Source: Hyphomicrobium sp.
GTDB taxonomy: Bacteria; Pseudomonadota; Alphaproteobacteria; Rhizobiales; Hyphomicrobiaceae
Assembly: GCA_002928515.1 (NCBI GenBank)
Contig: PERI01000002.1
Span: 1 to 64,000 of the forward strand
DNA length: 64,000 nucleotides
Reading direction: 5' to 3'
This document shows positions 55,662 to 64,000 of the stretch, piece after piece (positions within the stretch are counted from its first letter, which is position 1; the number at the start of each line of letters is the position of its first letter). A program made the translations under genes and the position numbers. The notes beneath the pieces are model-generated. The model ran no database searches, was not told the origin of the DNA, and was given only the letters and a program-made list of their open reading frames with translations.

Positions 55662-57095
55662 CTATGATTTGAGTTGCAGACCAAGAATTGGCCAAACGTA
55701 TAGTGCCGCTACCAGAAGCAAAATCATCATAATCGGGAAAAGCGCGGCAGCTAATCGCAGCAAGTCTTGTTGGGAATAACCACTTTCTGAAACGCTATGA
55801 AAAAGTGTCACAGGTTTTGCACTTACAGGAAAGGTTTGGCAGAACCCAGTGGCGATAACGGTCAGGAGAACGAATGTCGTCGGTGAATAGCCTTTGGCTG
55901 CCAATGGGAGTGCTAAAGTTGGGATCAAGATGGCCGCGCGCGCACTGCGCGAGATGATCACAAGATGCGACCACAATGCGATCAAACAGATCACAGTTAC
56001 AATCATTGCATCGGATTTCCATAAGTAGGATGGAAGTGCTGCAATAACGCCATTTGCGAGCCATCGGCCCGCTCCTGTCGTCAACATAGTCTGACCGAGA
56101 AAAATCGCTGCGGCAAAGAAGATGACGAGAGGCCACTCTACGCCACGCATCGCAGTTTTGAGATCGACGCCTGAATATGTTTTGAGAGATAGGATAAGCG
56201 CTGCCGCCACACCAATCATCGCCAGCCCGATGTTATGAATATTCGATGTTGCCCAGAGAATGACAGTGAACGCAGCTGTGGAAATGATGAATACTTGTTG
56301 TCGATTGAGCTGGCCGATTGCGGGTGCTGTTTCTTTGTTATCCTGCAGAACTTCTTCACGATCGACATAGAGCCTTAGAATGATCTCCGTTGCAGCGAAA
56401 CATGACGTCAATGCAATGGGCAGGCATAATGCAAGCCATCTTGCATAACCGACCGGTTCAGCTTGTGGCGCTACCGACGTCAGCAATTCGAGAGCAATCA
56501 GATGCGCGCCTGCGCCGGTCAGGAAGCCACCTGCTGATAAGAGAATGACGCTCGGAAACAACAACGAATATGCTTTGATGAGGTTTGGTGAGTTTGTTGT
56601 TGCTACCAACCCTGAATAAATAGGCACTAACATTGCTGCGCGCGCTGATGTCGATGGTACCACCACTGCTGTCGCTGTGATGAAGAGTGTGAGCTTATAA
56701 AATAGTTCTCTGAATGACTTTGCGTTCCTAAGTACAGATTTCGCAATCAATTCTGTAATTTTCGATTGTTTTAAAACCTCTGCCAACATGAAAGCTGAAA
56801 TGAGCAGCCAGACAAACTCGTTGCCGAGAGATGCATAAAGTTGGCTTTCTAAAGCCGCACCTGTGATTACCAACCCAAGTGCTGCTGCAAGCGATACTAA
56901 CGTATCGTCGATTGGGGTCATGATCCAACCGACCATTGCAAGTGCAAAGATTATGAGCGTCCAACGACCTTGCACCGATAGAGTTGTGCTGGCATCCCAT
57001 ATGCCGATTGAGATCGCGACTGCGAAAAGCAAAATTGCGAAATATTTGATTGAGACCAGCTCAATGGATTGAGTGTCTGATTTGCTCACTGCCAT
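55662..57095 (-). CDS. SLC13/DASS-type anion transporter
   Basis: A 477-residue membrane protein with about twelve helices and the two Na/substrate motif regions of the family, VVPSTSARAAMLVP and ISRSARAAILIP, the second a repeat of the first. Such proteins carry sulfate, citrate or C4-dicarboxylates. It overlaps the anti-sigma gene by 10 bases and precedes glycerate kinase, so the substrate could be glycerate or another carboxylate (inference). Confidence 0.85.
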   Translation of the reverse strand: MAVSKSDTQSIELVSIKYFAILLFAVAISIGIWDASTTLSVQGRWTLIIFALAMVGWIMTPIDDTLVSLAAALGLVITGAALESQLYASLGNEFVWLLISAFMLAEVLKQSKITELIAKSVLRNAKSFRELFYKLTLFITATAVVVPSTSARAAMLVPIYSGLVATTNSPNLIKAYSLLFPSVILLSAGGFLTGAGAHLIALELLTSVAPQAEPVGYARWLALCLPIALTSCFAATEIILRLYVDREEVLQDNKETAPAIGQLNRQQVFIISTAAFTVILWATSNIHNIGLAMIGVAAALILSLKTYSGVDLKTAMRGVEWPLVIFFAAAIFLGQTMLTTGAGRWLANGVIAALPSYLWKSDAMIVTVICLIALWSHLVIISRSARAAILIPTLALPLAAKGYSPTTFVLLTVIATGFCQTFPVSAKPVTLFHSVSESGYSQQDLLRLAAALFPIMMILLLVAALYVWPILGLQLKS

Positions 57096-57883
57096 CCACG
57101 ATCCAGAAGGCTGCGCTCATCATTTGGTGCCAATGCTTCACGAGCTCCGAGAATATTCAATAGTCCTTGGAGGACATCGGCTTCATTGGCTCCAGATGGT
57201 ACATAATCTGTGCTGGACGCAGCATTCGCCACTTTTACACGTGCAGCTCCTTCAACAACCCATGTAGCTGCACCAGCGTTGCGACAGGCGACGCCTGCTG
57301 CGACAGGTTGCTTTCCTAATGCATCATCGAGCACTTCGATTTCACGGCAAATTCGATCTTTAGAATCTCGAAATGTAGCAATCACTAACAAGCGCTCAGA
57401 CTTAGCCTCATCGTTTGTTGCAAGTTCAGTACCGCTCGGCTGCTTCTCTAAAAGGTTTTCAAGGGGCGTACCTTTGGCAACGGGGCCTAGTGCTATGGAT
57501 GCAGTTTGAATTGTCGTTGGGTTCAGTTGAGTCATCCAAGAACCTGCAGTAGCACCAATCACGAGCGCAATACTGGCAGCGAGTGCTAAGGCCATAGACG
57601 AATTTTTACTGATCGACTTGCGAAACTCAGACATTTGAATGACTGTTGATTTCGCGCGTGTTGGCGAGCTCATGACCGCATCGATTAGTTTATCGGGCAC
57701 AGCAGAATTGAGTGTTGGTACGTAGGCTGCCTTTATACGTTCAGCATTCCGCTGGAATTGTTCGACCAACGCACGCGCCTCATCGTTGACTTCCAGGAAA
57801 GCTTCAATTTCAACTGCCTCTTGATGGCTCAACTCCCCGTCGGCGTAAGCCATCAATTTCTCATCGGTAGGATGGGTTGTCAT
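57086..57883 (-). CDS. membrane-anchored anti-sigma factor
   Basis: A 265-residue protein with an N-terminal cytoplasmic domain like an anti-sigma domain (DEKLMAYADGELSHQEAVEIE), one membrane helix (about 95-118) and a periplasmic domain of about 140 residues with two cysteines (DRICREI and GVACRNA). It lacks the HxxxCxxC zinc site of classic ZAS proteins. I chose ATG 57883 with AGGTGAG upstream. It follows the sigma gene by 12 bases, so it is its likely partner; the periplasmic domain would sense the signal. Confidence 0.87.
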   Translation of the reverse strand: MTTHPTDEKLMAYADGELSHQEAVEIEAFLEVNDEARALVEQFQRNAERIKAAYVPTLNSAVPDKLIDAVMSSPTRAKSTVIQMSEFRKSISKNSSMALALAASIALVIGATAGSWMTQLNPTTIQTASIALGPVAKGTPLENLLEKQPSGTELATNDEAKSERLLVIATFRDSKDRICREIEVLDDALGKQPVAAGVACRNAGAATWVVEGAARVKVANAASSTDYVPSGANEADVLQGLLNILGAREALAPNDERSLLDRGWQ

Positions 57884-57895
57884 AGAACTCACCTG

Positions 57896-58417
57896 TTAAA
57901 TTGCGTGAACTGCTGCATCTTGCAGCGCTGAAGCCAATTTTTTTCGTGCGCGGGCTAGACGGCTCATGACTGTACCTATGGGTACATCGAGTACTTCAGC
58001 TGCGCTTTGATAGCTCATGCCATCTACGACAACTAAGGCGAGCAGCTCGCGTTGCTCTGCAGGCAACTCATTTATTTTGGCTCGGATGATAGCAAGATCG
58101 GCTCTTGCTTCGGTCCGCTCATGAATACGCGCATCAAATCCTACAGCGTTGATATCTTCATTCACGACTGTATCTTTCGCGCGGCGACTACGTGATCGCA
58201 CTTCATCGAGAAACGTTGTTTGAACTATTTTAAACATCCAACTATCCAGCCTTGTGCCGACTTCATATTGCGACAAACGGTCTAGAGCCTTTAAACATGC
58301 GCTCTGCACGAGGTCGTCAGCCTCATCTTGTCGGCCAGTCAAAGCGAAGGCGAACCGCCGCAGACGTGGAAGCAGCGCGACAATTTGGAGCCGAAGTTCA
58401 GTTTCCGAACCGGTCAT
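57896..58417 (-). CDS. ECF-type RNA polymerase sigma factor
   Basis: A 173-residue ECF sigma factor. Region 2 has LTGRQDEADDLVQSACLKAL and the -10-binding part, region 4 has QRELLALVVVDGMSYQSAAEVLDVPIGT plus the helix-turn-helix VMSRLARARKKL (quoted by parts). The gene is first in the operon with anti-sigma, transporter and glycerate kinase. Its own promoter appears to be the two-way site at 58441-58474, which also faces the protease gene at 58522. Confidence 0.92.
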   Translation of the reverse strand: MTGSETELRLQIVALLPRLRRFAFALTGRQDEADDLVQSACLKALDRLSQYEVGTRLDSWMFKIVQTTFLDEVRSRSRRAKDTVVNEDINAVGFDARIHERTEARADLAIIRAKINELPAEQRELLALVVVDGMSYQSAAEVLDVPIGTVMSRLARARKKLASALQDAAVHAI

Positions 58418-58440
58418 GATAATTTTTCGTCCTGCTTACA

Positions 58441-58474
58441 GGGAATACAACGCTGCTTGACGCGTTCTATTCCC
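58441..58474. promoter_or_regulatory. two-way ECF promoter shared by the sigma operon and the protease
   Basis: The 34 bases are near-palindromic, with outer arms GGGAATA and TATTCCC. On the plus strand GGAAT (58442-58446), 16 bases and CGTT (58463-58466) match the ECF consensus GGAAC-N16/17-CGTT in all but one base; on the minus strand the same pattern occurs, GGAAT (58473-58469), 16 bases, CGTT (58452-58449). Predicted starts are near 58473 (leader about 49 bases to the protease ATG) and near 58441 (leader about 24 bases to the sigma ATG). Both elements being found on both strands is unlikely by chance. Confidence 0.85.
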
Positions 58475-58521
58475 AAGTCCAGTCATTATCGTCAAAATTT
58501 TTACATGTTCCGAGGAAGTCG

Positions 58522-59763
58522 ATGAAATTCTTAGGTCATTTTCTTATCATCTTGACTGTTGGATTGCTGACCCTGTGTTTACCAACACAGCCCTGGTCGC
58601 CTGAGTCCGGCTTTGCTTTGGCTGATGATGACGATGACGACGACGAAGACGACGACGACGATGATGATGATGATCGTCCAAGAACACGTGCAGACCTCGT
58701 TGTTATTGGCCTCAGTCCATCTGATCGGCAGCGCCTGACGCGGAACGGATTTCGCATCGCTTCGCAAGGCCAGTCAGGTACACTTGGCTCGTCTATTGCG
58801 CGAGTCCAAGGACCTCCTGGCCGAAGTTTGACGGCAAGTTTGCGAACTATCCGTAGCATTGCACGCGGCGCACAAGCGGCACCGAATAGTATATACCAAC
58901 GATTTGCATATCAGCGCTACGATACGGAAGGTGAGGCGTGTCGAACTCAATGTGCAGCATTCAATATTACAGAATGGATTCCGGATATTGGTAATTGTAG
59001 CGTTGGTTCTGATATCGGTGTGATCGATACGCGGGTTGATCTTAAGCATCCGAGCCTTGTTGGTGCGAAGATCGTAACCAAAACGTTGCGTCGCTCTGAT
59101 CGTGCACCATCACATGACGCCCACGGCACCGGTGTGGTCAGTCTTCTGGCCGGACGTCATGGATCTAGCGTGACTGGTATCGTTCCAAATGCGCGCATTT
59201 TTGCAGCCGATGCTTTTCACCGCGTGGGCAACTTAGATCAGGCGGATACCTTTGATCTCGTTGCGGCACTTGACTGGCTTTCAGAAAGCAAAGTTTCTGT
59301 GATCAATATGAGTTTGTCAGGTCCGCCTAATCCAATATTGGAAAAAAGTATTGCTAACATTCTACAACGAGGAATTAGTATTGTTGCGGCAAGCGGCAAG
59401 CCGTCAAGAAATTCAAGCAGTGGATATCCAGCACGCTATAAAGGCGTTGTCGCTGTATCGGCAGTCGACTCTAATTTGCGAGCGTCGCGACTTTCCAATC
59501 GAGGCGACTATGTTGCTTTTGCTGCGCCAGGTGTTGGCATCTCAGTTGCTTCTGACAAAGGAGGCACAGCGACTGTCGATGGCACCTCATTCGCATCTCC
59601 TTTTGTTGCAGCAGCTATCGCCTTGCGCATAGCATCTGGCGACACACCCACAGTCGCAACGGAAAAACTTGCCAGCTCGGCAAAAGACCTCGGATCTGTT
59701 GGTCGTGATCCTATATTTGGTTGGGGCTTGATAAGATTTCAGGGCCTGCCGAACTGCAATTAG
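58522..59763 (+). CDS. exported subtilisin-like (S8) protease with acidic run
   Basis: A 413-residue protein with a signal peptide (about 1-34), then an unbroken 17-residue run of Asp with one Glu (35-51), then an S8 peptidase domain. The catalytic triad is seen: D169 in IGVIDTRVD, H201 in HDAHGTGVV and S356 in DGTSFASP. The oxyanion-hole Asn of subtilisin (AAGN) is replaced by Lys (VAASGK, K293). Cysteines 140, 144 and 159 precede the catalytic part. The acidic run would bind metal cations or shield against cleavage (inference). GAGGAAG lies before ATG. It is divergent from the sigma/anti-sigma operon. Confidence 0.9.
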   Translation: MKFLGHFLIILTVGLLTLCLPTQPWSPESGFALADDDDDDDEDDDDDDDDDRPRTRADLVVIGLSPSDRQRLTRNGFRIASQGQSGTLGSSIARVQGPPGRSLTASLRTIRSIARGAQAAPNSIYQRFAYQRYDTEGEACRTQCAAFNITEWIPDIGNCSVGSDIGVIDTRVDLKHPSLVGAKIVTKTLRRSDRAPSHDAHGTGVVSLLAGRHGSSVTGIVPNARIFAADAFHRVGNLDQADTFDLVAALDWLSESKVSVINMSLSGPPNPILEKSIANILQRGISIVAASGKPSRNSSSGYPARYKGVVAVSAVDSNLRASRLSNRGDYVAFAAPGVGISVASDKGGTATVDGTSFASPFVAAAIALRIASGDTPTVATEKLASSAKDLGSVGRDPIFGWGLIRFQGLPNCN

Positions 59764-59847
59764 AGAAGGTCGAATACCTTATAAAATCTTGCATCATTCA
59801 ATGCGTATTGGTTGAAGCCGAATATAGGCACAACAAGTCGTGGGTCA

Positions 59848-61020
59848 TTATTTCGTTTGTGTTGCTGCTTTCTTGGCAGCGGTCGCCATAGTTACATCAA
59901 CTTTGTCACCCTCGCGTAGTAGCGCATTTGGGCTCAATATCACGCGATCTTTTTGCGATAGGCCCGATATGACTTCAACGCGCTCACCCAGATCACGACC
60001 TACATTTATGGCCCTAAATGATACTTTGCCGTCAGCGTCTGTCGTTGCCACGCGCTGTTGACCATCGCGGATAACAAGAGTGTTGGCTGGTACGCTGACG
60101 ACTTCCAGAGCGCCTGATATTTGAAGTTTGACTTGTCCGTTTAATCCAGCAGGAATGCGCTCGCCGGGATTGGGCATAATGAGTTCGGCGCGCATTGTTG
60201 CAGAGCTTGGATCGATGAGCCCCGCACTGCGCACGACGCGAGCGTCAAATACTTCTCCAGGTAGTTCATTGAACGTAACGCGTGCTTGCGTGCCTGTACG
60301 AACTTTCAAGGCATAGGATTGCGGTACATCGATTTCCACTCGCAATTCGTTTAAACGTGCAATACGAAACAGAGCTTTTCCTGATTGATTATCGTTCGTC
60401 GAAATGCGATCGCCACGATCCACTTGACGACTAACAATTGTGCCATCGAAAGGAGCTTTCACACGTTGAAAGCTCTGCAACTCTTCGAGCCTGCGCACTT
60501 CTGCTTCTGCGGCTGCTAAATCCGCTATCGTCGTGCGCTCAGTCGCTTGGCGTTCGTCGCGCAACTGCTCCGATACATGTCCTTTGGTAACGAGAGACTG
60601 CGCCCGTTCAAAATTGAGCTTGGCCAATTCTAATCTTGCCTTCACTTGTTCCACGGCAGCTTGTGATCTTGCCAGCTCTTGGGCTACTTCTGGCGCATCG
60701 ACTACAAGAAGCAGATCACCAGCTTTAACTTTGTCACCGATATCGACGAAACGTTCAGCCACAAATCCATTTGCCCGCGAGGCTACGAGCGCTTGTTCAA
60801 CAGGTGCCGTTCGCCCAATGAGCGATAACTCACCTTGTGAATTCACAGGCTCGGGATGAACGACACGCGCTTGACGCGCGGGCGACGAGGATTGATTAGG
60901 CTCTTTTGCTGGTTGCTGAGCTAGAATACTTTGTTCGTTAGCCAGCCAAGCAGCCCCGCCGGCTATCGTCAGGATTATAAGGCCGACACCCATCGCCAAC
61001 TTTTTACGTGTCGTCGACAT
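59848..61020 (-). CDS. RND efflux adaptor (MFP), second system
   Basis: A 390-residue HlyD/MacA-type adaptor with an N-terminal membrane helix (about 8-27), barrel-sandwich motifs VASRANGFVAERFVDIGDKVKAG and FQRVKAPFDGTIVSRQVDRGD, a helical hairpin between them and a beta-barrel plus membrane-proximal domain. It is read after the RND permease gene with a gap of 14 bases, the reverse of the common adaptor-first order. AGAGGAC lies before ATG. Confidence 0.88.
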   Translation of the reverse strand: MSTTRKKLAMGVGLIILTIAGGAAWLANEQSILAQQPAKEPNQSSSPARQARVVHPEPVNSQGELSLIGRTAPVEQALVASRANGFVAERFVDIGDKVKAGDLLLVVDAPEVAQELARSQAAVEQVKARLELAKLNFERAQSLVTKGHVSEQLRDERQATERTTIADLAAAEAEVRRLEELQSFQRVKAPFDGTIVSRQVDRGDRISTNDNQSGKALFRIARLNELRVEIDVPQSYALKVRTGTQARVTFNELPGEVFDARVVRSAGLIDPSSATMRAELIMPNPGERIPAGLNGQVKLQISGALEVVSVPANTLVIRDGQQRVATTDADGKVSFRAINVGRDLGERVEVISGLSQKDRVILSPNALLREGDKVDVTMATAAKKAATQTK

Positions 61021-61034
61021 ATTATGCCGTCCTC

Positions 61035-64000
61035 TTATTCGCCAGCTTGCATGGCAGCATTTTCCATGGGAGCAGTTTCGTGAGTTGATAGCCGTAATTT
61101 ATGATGTGCACGTCTATTGGCTAATACAGCAAACAGGAACGGGACCAGTGAAAGCGTAGCGCATGTGCCAAGGATAAGGCCACCGACAACAGCGCGGCCA
61201 AGGGGCGCGTTCTGTTCGCCACCTTCGCCTAGCCCCAAAGCCATGGGCACTATGCCGATAATCATCGCGGTTGCCGTCATTAACACCGGTCGAAAACGGG
61301 TTCTAGCTGCCTCTATCGCAGCATCAAATGCAGACCGACCCGCCAATAGCTGATCCCGCGCAAAACTTGTGACGAGCACTGAGTTGGCCGTTGAAACGCC
61401 GATGACCATAATAAGTCCTGTCAATGCTGGTACCGACAGCGGCGTCCCTGTCCAATAAAGCCCTAGCACTGCGCCTGTGATCGCGATTGGCAAGCCACTC
61501 ATGGCAATTAAGGGAAACAACCACGACTGAAAATTAACGACCATGACGAGGTATACCAGCACAGTGGCGAGCGCGAGCCCACCAGCCATTTCTGCATAGG
61601 CGCGATCCATTTCGCGTGCTTGTCCGGCAATATCGATACGATTGCCGGGTTTAAGGCTTGGCGTTACATCGGCGATGGCTGCGGAAATTTCATTATATAC
61701 GCTGCCCAGATCACGGCCTTCGACGTTTGCCAATAGAGTTACTGTTGGTTGCAAGGTCGTTCTTTCAACGTTTGCTGGCACTGGTCGCAATTGAAGTGTC
61801 GCTATTGTGCGCAGAGCTACGACTTGCCCGCCGATCGAAGCGCGAACAGGTGTATTCAAGAGTTGCTCGACTGAAATTAAATTAGATGGCGGCGCTATGA
61901 TTTGGACTGCATAAGAACTACCGACATTGGGATCGCTCCAAAAACTCGGCGTTACAGTCCCAGAAGATCCGAGCGTGGCAAGGAGTGCGTTGGCCGCGTC
62001 TTGCGGTGTTACGCCGAGCTGAAGTGCGCGAGCGCGGTCGATCTCAATATTGTAACTTGGTAGATTGCGAACTTGCCGGATGGCCACATCGGATGCGCCA
62101 TCGATGCTTTGAACCTTGTCAATAAGCTTGCGTGCGACTTCGTTATTGCCAGCAACATCGCGACCAATTATTCGGACTTCAATCGCAGTTTGCGCGGAGC
62201 CTGCCAAAGTCTGAGAGGTCGCGTCAGCCGGACGGAAATATACTATCAACTCCGGAAAACGCTCTTTGATTACGCGACGAATTGCGGAAATGTAGCCGGC
62301 CGTCGGAGCATGCTGAGCACCCAGCTGAACGAGTATTTCGCCGTCGAAAGATCCTATGACGCCGCTTTCAACCCAAGCTAAATTGACGGGCTCTGGTGAG
62401 CCAATATTTTCAGCGATAAAACCAACTTCATTGGCTGGGATGACGTCGCGTATTGCTCTTTGGACTTCGGCAAACGTGCGCGCTGTTTCTTCCAGCCTTT
62501 GGCCTGGGGTTGCGCGGACGTAAAGTCGCAACATGCCAGCATCGGTTTCTGGAAAAAATTCACGACCGAGTTTGCTAGCGGTCAACACACCTACGACGAC
62601 CACTGCAGTAAATACGATAGTCGGGATAATTTTATAGCGTACGAGCTTTGTTATCACACGAGCAGATGACTCTGATGCACCGTCAATAGTGCGCTCTATC
62701 CTCTTCGAAAGTGCTGAATTTTGGTGACTTTGCGCGTCATCAGAAGAGTGCGCTTTGAGCATCATCATCGCAAGCGAGGGCACCAGCGTGCGTGAGAGGA
62801 TGTAAGATGCGATCATTGCAAATATGACGGCGAGTGCCAGTGGCACGAATACAAACGCCGCAGTGCCAGTGAGCAGGAATAGCGGCGAAAACACGATGCA
62901 AATTGCCAGCGTGGAAACGAATTCTGGAAACGCGACCTCACTTGCACTCTTGAGCACCGCGTCATTCAGCGGCATGCCATTTTCAAGATTGCGATTAATA
63001 TTTTCAATCTCAACGAGGGCGTTATCGACCAGGATGCCGATGGCTAACATCAGTCCGCCAAGCGTCATTAAGTTGAAGGTCTGACCTACTAGAGACAATC
63101 CCGTTACAGATGCCAGCAATGCCAACGGAATGGATGTCAAAACAATCAGAGATGATCGCCAGCTACCAATAAAAATGAGAACGACGAGCGCAACGAGCAG
63201 ACCAACTATGAGGGCTTCCTTCAAGACGCTATCGACAGCGTTCGTCACGAATACGGATTGATCGAATACTGGCTCGATTGTCACGCCAGGCGGTGCTGCT
63301 GCGCGCAGTGTCGGCAAGCGCTCTTTAATCTGGCGAATGATATCTACTGTCGAAGCATTGCCGAGTTTCAAGATCGAAACAAGAACTGCGTTTTGCCCGT
63401 CTAGTCGAGCAATATTCGATTGTACAGCTTGACCATCGCGAACACTTGCTACATCGGCGACTTTCACAATGCGACCGTCAACCGATCGTAGCGGCAATTC
63501 TGAAAACGATTGAATGGCCTCTGGGCTCGCGTTTGTCGTGATCATAATCTCGCGCGAGTCTGTTCGGAGTGATCCTGAAGGCAGTGTTAGGTTTTGAGAT
63601 CCAACCGCACGTGCCACATCGCTCGCCGATAAACCATAGGCCTGCAATGCTTCTGGCCTGAGATCGATCATGACTTGGCGTGCTGCACCTCCATAAGGCA
63701 GAGAAAGTCGAATTCCCGGAATTGATTGGATTTGCCCGCGCAATTGTAGGCGTGCGTAGTCGAACAATGCACCGTCGGTAAGGGTGTCAGATGCCAAGAC
63801 CAATTGCAGCACTGGCACGCTTGAGGGAATGTAGGGAACGATGAGCGGCGGTGTTGTGCCAGTCGGCATACGCCGCAAAATCGTTTGGCTCACAGACGTC
63901 ACTTGGCCGAATGCATTCGTGACATTCGTTCCGGGCTGGAACTCGATGCGAATGATGGCGACGCCATTTAAAGTTTCGGAGCGTACTTCGCGGATATTAT
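61035..64000 (-). CDS. RND efflux permease, second system (5' end beyond the window)
   Basis: The C-terminal 988 residues or so of a second RND permease of the HAE1 / heavy-metal-like type; the frame stays open to base 64000, where it reads into typical RND N-terminal sequence (SETLNGVAIIRIEFQPGTNV). The fourth-helix region reads GILVDNALVEIENINRN, with one of the two relay Asp as Asn, and the later half ends with an RND-type block GVSTANSVLVTSFARDQL. Helices and loops match the family. A single-Asp relay occurs in some RND branches; substrate unknown. Confidence 0.9.
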   Translation of the reverse strand, partial: NIREVRSETLNGVAIIRIEFQPGTNVTNAFGQVTSVSQTILRRMPTGTTPPLIVPYIPSSVPVLQLVLASDTLTDGALFDYARLQLRGQIQSIPGIRLSLPYGGAARQVMIDLRPEALQAYGLSASDVARAVGSQNLTLPSGSLRTDSREIMITTNASPEAIQSFSELPLRSVDGRIVKVADVASVRDGQAVQSNIARLDGQNAVLVSILKLGNASTVDIIRQIKERLPTLRAAAPPGVTIEPVFDQSVFVTNAVDSVLKEALIVGLLVALVVLIFIGSWRSSLIVLTSIPLALLASVTGLSLVGQTFNLMTLGGLMLAIGILVDNALVEIENINRNLENGMPLNDAVLKSASEVAFPEFVSTLAICIVFSPLFLLTGTAAFVFVPLALAVIFAMIASYILSRTLVPSLAMMMLKAHSSDDAQSHQNSALSKRIERTIDGASESSARVITKLVRYKIIPTIVFTAVVVVGVLTASKLGREFFPETDAGMLRLYVRATPGQRLEETARTFAEVQRAIRDVIPANEVGFIAENIGSPEPVNLAWVESGVIGSFDGEILVQLGAQHAPTAGYISAIRRVIKERFPELIVYFRPADATSQTLAGSAQTAIEVRIIGRDVAGNNEVARKLIDKVQSIDGASDVAIRQVRNLPSYNIEIDRARALQLGVTPQDAANALLATLGSSGTVTPSFWSDPNVGSSYAVQIIAPPSNLISVEQLLNTPVRASIGGQVVALRTIATLQLRPVPANVERTTLQPTVTLLANVEGRDLGSVYNEISAAIADVTPSLKPGNRIDIAGQAREMDRAYAEMAGGLALATVLVYLVMVVNFQSWLFPLIAMSGLPIAITGAVLGLYWTGTPLSVPALTGLIMVIGVSTANSVLVTSFARDQLLAGRSAFDAAIEAARTRFRPVLMTATAMIIGIVPMALGLGEGGEQNAPLGRAVVGGLILGTCATLSLVPFLFAVLANRRAHHKLRLSTHETAPMENAAMQAGE

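Overview
The window looks like chromosome of a methylotrophic alphaproteobacterium (order Hyphomicrobiales, closest in gene content to Hyphomicrobium-type facultative methylotrophs). The main reason is a full Ca-dependent methanol dehydrogenase cluster (mxaFJGIRSACKLD) with a divergent two-component system. Supporting evidence is a haem uptake locus of the rhizobial hmu type and genes linked to PQQ quinoproteins. Base composition is moderate (about half GC by eye). I saw no rRNA, tRNA, insertion sequence or CRISPR array.

Layout: 1-417 is the 3' end of a TonB-dependent receptor. 898-6213 is a sulfide/persulfide detoxification operon: a Crp/Fnr regulator, DUF2892, two YeeE-type sulfur transport half-proteins, a persulfide dioxygenase, a DUF442-SQR fusion and a TauE/SafE exporter. 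It has a perfect palindromic operator and is flanked by imperfect 43-bp direct repeats. 6643-13717 is a trehalose turnover locus: a membrane-anchored OtsA, a PfkB kinase, OtsB, a GH15 hydrolase and glucokinase. 13892-16108 is a catalase-peroxidase with a signal peptide. 16628-28745 (minus strand) is the mxa cluster, extended downstream of mxaD by three exported proteins of unknown role. 29109-33673 (plus strand) holds a lipoprotein, a histidine kinase and LuxR-type regulator (mxaZYX-like), and three exported proteins, one with EF-hands. 33895-42608 (minus) is haem uptake and use: tonB, hutX, an IsdG/HmuQ-like monooxygenase, the haem receptor, a VOC protein, hmuVUTP and two unknown small genes. 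43637-45091 is an ammonium transporter.

45827-54064 holds a quinoprotein relay set: a SoxYZ-like carrier, a metallo-hydrolase, a CxxxCW rhodanese-fold protein, an RND adaptor and pump, and a periplasmic rhodanese. 54298-59763 is an ECF sigma/anti-sigma operon with an anion transporter and glycerate kinase. It is divergent from an exported subtilisin-like protease, and both sides appear to share one two-way ECF promoter. 59848-64000 is a second RND system, cut by the window end.

How it fits together: methanol is oxidised in the periplasm by MxaFI using PQQ and Ca, with electrons passed to cytochrome cL (MxaG). The haem locus would feed cytochrome needs and glycerate kinase would fit serine-cycle carbon flow. 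The sulfide operon and the SoxYZ-like relay are two separate sulfur-handling sets, one mainly cytoplasmic or membrane and one periplasmic. The strongest leads are the two-way ECF promoter with its odd protease, the Crp/Fnr-controlled sulfide operon, and the uncharacterised SoxYZ/hydrolase/rhodanese relay next to an RND pump.
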